In this document: positions 12,257-15,282 of the stretch, in pieces
Layout of the letters: each line of letters begins with the position of its first letter
Numbering within the stretch: the first letter of the stretch is position 1
Assembly: GCA_934255105.1 (NCBI GenBank)
Contig: CAKQNH010000031.1
Span: forward strand, 1 to 15,282
Length of the DNA: 15,282 bases
Source: an uncultured Pirellulaceae bacterium
GTDB taxonomy: Bacteria; Planctomycetota; Planctomycetia; Pirellulales; Pirellulaceae
Direction: 5' to 3'
Notes under the pieces: model-generated
Database searches by the model: none
Told to the model about the DNA's origin: nothing
The model's input: only the letters and a program-made list of their open reading frames with translations
Translations under genes and position numbers: made by a program

Positions 12257-15200
12257 CTACAGGGGAGAGGTGTTTTGTGGCTGAGCTGCTGGCACTTCGT
12301 CGCTCAGCCAGGCGGGAGGCGTTTCGCCACGAACTTTGCGGAAGTATTCGTCGATCGTCTCCGCAGCGTATTGCCTGTCATGCGTCTCGCTCATCAAGCG
12401 ACCGATGGCTTCGACATGCAAGCCTAGATCGGAAACGCTGCGCTGATTTAGAGGTTGTGGACGACCCAAGATAGGCCACAACGCCGCACAGACGATGATC
12501 CCAAGCAGCGCTGCGGGCATGGTGATTGCGCTCAACGGCCAAACCGTGAACATCTCCAGTCCGGCACCACTGAGTCCGCTTTCTTCAGTTCCTGAGATCA
12601 GCAATCCGCGTTGATCAAAGGCCAGCAACGCCACCCGCTCGGCTGGCCCACAGATATCGATAACAAACTGCCCGAGCTCTGCGCCCAGCGGTGTGACCAA
12701 CGATCCATTGAGGATGGGAAATCCATTGGTCACGATCACGATCTGGCCAGTACCTAGTCGCCCACCGGGCACCCCGTCGGAAGTCAGCCGAAATATCAAG
12801 GGCTGACCATCGTCGGCGGACAGTAGAACCTCCGATTCCAACGGATTTTCCAGCGCGTCGAGCCACGGCTCGCTACCGCCGAATTCGCCAGGACTCCACA
12901 GGCTGCGCCGCAGCGGCCGCTCTGACTCGTGTACTGTTTGGGGACTGCTGGAGCCACTCTCGGGGGCCTGCGTTTTGGCTGAAGCTGTTTCTGGCATCTG
13001 CTGGATCTGCTGCGAGAGTTTGTCCCTCCAGTGCTGCGAATCGGGAGGTTGCAATGCCACATCGACTGGCCACCGGCCCTTCAAAGCGGCGGCGGCCGAT
13101 GCTTCGGCGAACTGTTCTGTGTAGGGCCAATCACTTTGGAATTTGCGATAATCAGTCATCGCCCGCTGCGCGTCGATATAAAACCAATCGCAAAAAACCG
13201 CTCCGGGCAACTGCTGCCAACGCAATCGCAATTCGTCCGCTCGTCGCAGTGCCAGCAGCTCTTCTCCACGCCGTCGCTGTGCGCCTGAGAGTTCGTCGAG
13301 CGTCTGCTGGCGGTAGAGAATATCCGCGTTGAAACCGCGTCCAAAGTAGAGCAGCGTGCGCTGGTCGCCAGTAGCCAACCACTGCTCCAGCCAGCGCCGG
13401 GCGTCGATCCCCGGTGGTTCGTACGACTGCCCCACTAAGACGATCACGTCAGCTTGATCTAGTTTGGGAGATAGTCGGGAGGGTGTCGAGCATTTGGCCC
13501 CCTGAGACTCCCACAGCTTGCGATGTAGGCCGAGACCATTGAGGCTGCGATTGGCAGCGGGCGATGCGACCGCGCCGTACGGGTGCGCATCCGATGTCCA
13601 GGGGCCACAGCCGGCAGTGCTCAGGCAGCTCACCCCCAGCAACAAGCCCATTGTGAGCTTACCCGGCTTGTTGTCCGGCTTACTATCCAGTTTGGAAGCC
13701 GCCTGCGCGCCGGTCGGCGATGCACTGGATGGCAACGCATCGACGGGTGAAATGCTGGATGCGAGCGAGCTGGCTTGGGCTGACAATTGCAACCGTTGAT
13801 GGAACGTGTCGACTTGCTGCCAAGCAGTCATGAACTGTTGACGAGCAACGCTGTGTTTGCCAAAGTAGCTGGCTTCAAACGGCAGTACGGCCGAGTTGAC
13901 AATCGCAGCCAATGCCGGTTGATTGCGCAGTTCGCGGAGGTACATGCGGTTCGTCTTGCCGCGTTGCAAGTGGATCAAGCGCGTCTGGTCGAGCGCCAAC
14001 AACAGGTAGCCTAACAGGTACACGATAGCTTCGTCATAGTTACCCGCGTGCATGGCCTGCTCCGCAGCCGAAAGCGGGTCATGAGCGGAGCGTTTGGATT
14101 CAAACGGCAAGTCCACGATGCGCGCGGGGTCGATGGTCACACGTTTCGATTGTTGCTTTAGATATTTCTCGGGCAGGTAGTCGCGCAGCGAATAGTAGGT
14201 CAACCAGGCCATTAAAACTATTAGGGCGATGGCCAACAGGATGAAGGTAAGCGTCTGCAGCAACTGAGCGAATTCACCCACAGGCCAACTCGCGAACGTT
14301 GGCTGGCTAGCCGACGGCAGGTCGCTAGCTGTGGCTGGCGGGGATTGGCTAACGCTCCCCTGGGTGCGCAGTGGATCGTCGTCGGCGGGTACAACTTCAG
14401 GCGGACGGAAACGCTCCGTTTGTTTGTCGTACCAGTCGCTGATGGGGAGCGACTGGGCGGCCTGCTCCACCGGCGACTCGGCTGCGGTGAGATGCGTGGT
14501 GGCACCGGGCAATAACGTCGCTGCGAGAACTAAGCCGCATGCAAAGTACAGCGAACTTTTACGTAGCGGAACTCGCCAAGAGTGCCGCGTTTTCCGTAGC
14601 GGAACTCGCCAAAAGTTTCGGGCGCTTTTTGGCCGAAAGTCTTGGCGAGTTCCGCTACATAAAACGCGGCACGAATCCCAGGCTCTCGCGAAGCGGGCTA
14701 CACGAGCTACACGATCCCCGGCATTACCAACGGGCGTTGAAGCTTCCAAGCGGGCAGCTTCGGCCTTGAGTCGCAGTTCGATCTCCCAGCCTTCCAATCG
14801 AATGCGGTTGTCCAGATAGGACAAAAACCGAAACACGGCCAGGAACATTCCCACGCACCACAGGCTGAGCTGCAGTCCGCAGTGATCGAACCAAGCGCTC
14901 CACGACCAGCGTCCGGTGCTGGCACCCAAGATGAACATTTGTGCCCCGATCAACATGCAAAACAGCAAGCAACCAAAGAACATCGCACCAAAAAAGCGAG
15001 GCAGATTTTGCGATGTCGTATAGCGGTGCAGAGCGCGGCTGCGAACGCGATAGCTGATCGAGCTGGTGGGCTGGATGCGCAGCGGGCAAAGCTCCAGACC
15101 CAAAATCTCGGGCGCAAAAGGGTTCGTCGAGCGATTGAACAGGGCCACGCCAGTCGCGAAAATGAAAAACCAAAACTCGATGGCAAAATCAAAGGCTACC

Positions 15201-15282
15201 TGCCGGTCGATGAGCAGCTCTGCGACAAGTGCAACTAGGCCCAGTTGCACGATCCCCAGCACTAGAAAGCAGCGTCCTGCGA
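12257..15282 (-). CDS. Triple-fusion frame: membrane protein end + DUF4129 + DUF4350 lipoprotein-like (5' partial)
   Basis: The frame has no stop and stays open past the window edge; the first in-window start is GTG at 15262, giving 1001 residues, and numbering here uses it. Residues 1-175 are the end of a membrane protein (segments about 1-17, 30-42, 91-112, 130-148), closing with RIRLEGWEIELRLKAEAARL. Residues 197-235 are translated hairpin repeat. A signal peptide-like segment (238-260) begins a DUF4129 protein, with a membrane segment at 334-356 and the terminal domain at about 395-490 (KTNRMYLREL, FEASYFGKHS). A third part begins at Met538 with a lipoprotein-like leader ending LSTAGC (Cys552), then a DUF4350-like domain (about 600-650) and a late membrane segment (914-932). 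Such genes usually sit beside MoxR ATPase and DUF58 genes, which may lie beyond 15282. Whether one polypeptide is made is unclear. Confidence 0.75.
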   Translation of the reverse strand, partial: AGRCFLVLGIVQLGLVALVAELLIDRQVAFDFAIEFWFFIFATGVALFNRSTNPFAPEILGLELCPLRIQPTSSISYRVRSRALHRYTTSQNLPRFFGAMFFGCLLFCMLIGAQMFILGASTGRWSWSAWFDHCGLQLSLWCVGMFLAVFRFLSYLDNRIRLEGWEIELRLKAEAARLEASTPVGNAGDRVARVARFARAWDSCRVLCSGTRQDFRPKSARNFWRVPLRKTRHSWRVPLRKSSLYFACGLVLAATLLPGATTHLTAAESPVEQAAQSLPISDWYDKQTERFRPPEVVPADDDPLRTQGSVSQSPPATASDLPSASQPTFASWPVGEFAQLLQTLTFILLAIALIVLMAWLTYYSLRDYLPEKYLKQQSKRVTIDPARIVDLPFESKRSAHDPLSAAEQAMHAGNYDEAIVYLLGYLLLALDQTRLIHLQRGKTNRMYLRELRNQPALAAIVNSAVLPFEASYFGKHSVARQQFMTAWQQVDTFHQRLQLSAQASSLASSISPVDALPSSASPTGAQAASKLDSKPDNKPGKLTMGLLLGVSCLSTAGCGPWTSDAHPYGAVASPAANRSLNGLGLHRKLWESQGAKCSTPSRLSPKLDQADVIVLVGQSYEPPGIDARRWLEQWLATGDQRTLLYFGRGFNADILYRQQTLDELSGAQRRRGEELLALRRADELRLRWQQLPGAVFCDWFYIDAQRAMTDYRKFQSDWPYTEQFAEASAAAALKGRWPVDVALQPPDSQHWRDKLSQQIQQMPETASAKTQAPESGSSSPQTVHESERPLRRSLWSPGEFGGSEPWLDALENPLESEVLLSADDGQPLIFRLTSDGVPGGRLGTGQIVIVTNGFPILNGSLVTPLGAELGQFVIDICGPAERVALLAFDQRGLLISGTEESGLSGAGLEMFTVWPLSAITMPAALLGIIVCAALWPILGRPQPLNQRSVSDLGLHVEAIGRLMSETHDRQYAAETIDEYFRKVRGETPPAWLSDEVPAAQPQNTSPL
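14563..14672. repeat. 91-bp hairpin repeat plus half copy, inside a coding frame
   Basis: Bases 14582-14623 and 14631-14672 are 42-nt inverted arms with five mismatches and a 7-nt loop. The stem includes perfect runs of 12 and 16 bp. The arms carry GTAGCGGAACTCGCC in opposite orientations. A further half copy (14563-14582) precedes the hairpin. On the minus strand it is read in frame as residues about 197-234 of the fusion gene, giving the duplicated WRVPLRK peptide, with no stop codon. Confidence 0.92.

Noticed and set aside
14563..14672. Insertion sequence or transposon
   Set aside because: No transposase and no clear target duplication; only a short palindromic repeat is seen.
1..15282. 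tRNA or rRNA genes
   Set aside because: No cloverleaf with TTCGA arm and anticodon stem, and no rRNA-like sequence, was seen by eye on either strand.

Overview
This window looks like part of a planctomycete chromosome, most likely the Pirellulaceae/Rhodopirellula side of the phylum. That placement is inferred from the protein types: a DUF116-polyprenyl synthetase fusion, a planctomycete-style hopene-cyclase relative, anti-sigma factors without zinc ligands, and a DUF4129/DUF4350 locus. Many short dispersed repeats between genes also fit. All genes lie on the minus strand except one YwiC-like membrane protein gene at 11207-12028.

Layout. (1) 1-984 is repeat-rich. It holds a small four-helix-bundle (23S-IVS family) gene, ten copies of TAGTCAT on one side of it, and an inverted-repeat-bounded segment plus a TATCGGG array on the other. 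(2) 985-5696 is a tight three-gene operon, transcribed as class II terpene cyclase, then DUF116-polyprenyl diphosphate synthase (4-bp overlap), then a chorismate-lyase/DUF98-like protein (24-bp gap). Together they suggest a terpenoid or meroterpenoid pathway of unknown product. (3) 5700-5987 carries an array of 28-bp dyad repeats. (4) 5988-9903 encodes an ECF sigma factor between two different membrane anti-sigma-like proteins. The downstream one overlaps the sigma gene by 4 bp. (5) 10077-10565 is ruvX. Similar GGAACT-type candidate ECF promoters lie in front of ruvX, the upstream anti-sigma gene and the sigma gene. (6) 10566-11206 is intergenic, with dispersed repeats, a decayed Uma2-nuclease C-terminus and two dyads ahead of the YwiC-like gene. 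(7) 12029-12256 repeats some of the same intergenic modules. (8) 12257-15282 is one uninterrupted frame that reads like three normally separate proteins joined end to end: the end of a membrane protein, a DUF4129 protein and a DUF4350 lipoprotein. A 91-bp hairpin repeat lies in frame at the first junction, and the frame runs off the window edge.

The most notable signals are the terpene/chorismate operon with non-canonical active-site motifs, the repeat-mediated gene fusion at 14563-14672, the dyad array at 5847-5971, the repeat-flanked four-helix-bundle gene, and in-frame minisatellites in several neighbouring proteins.
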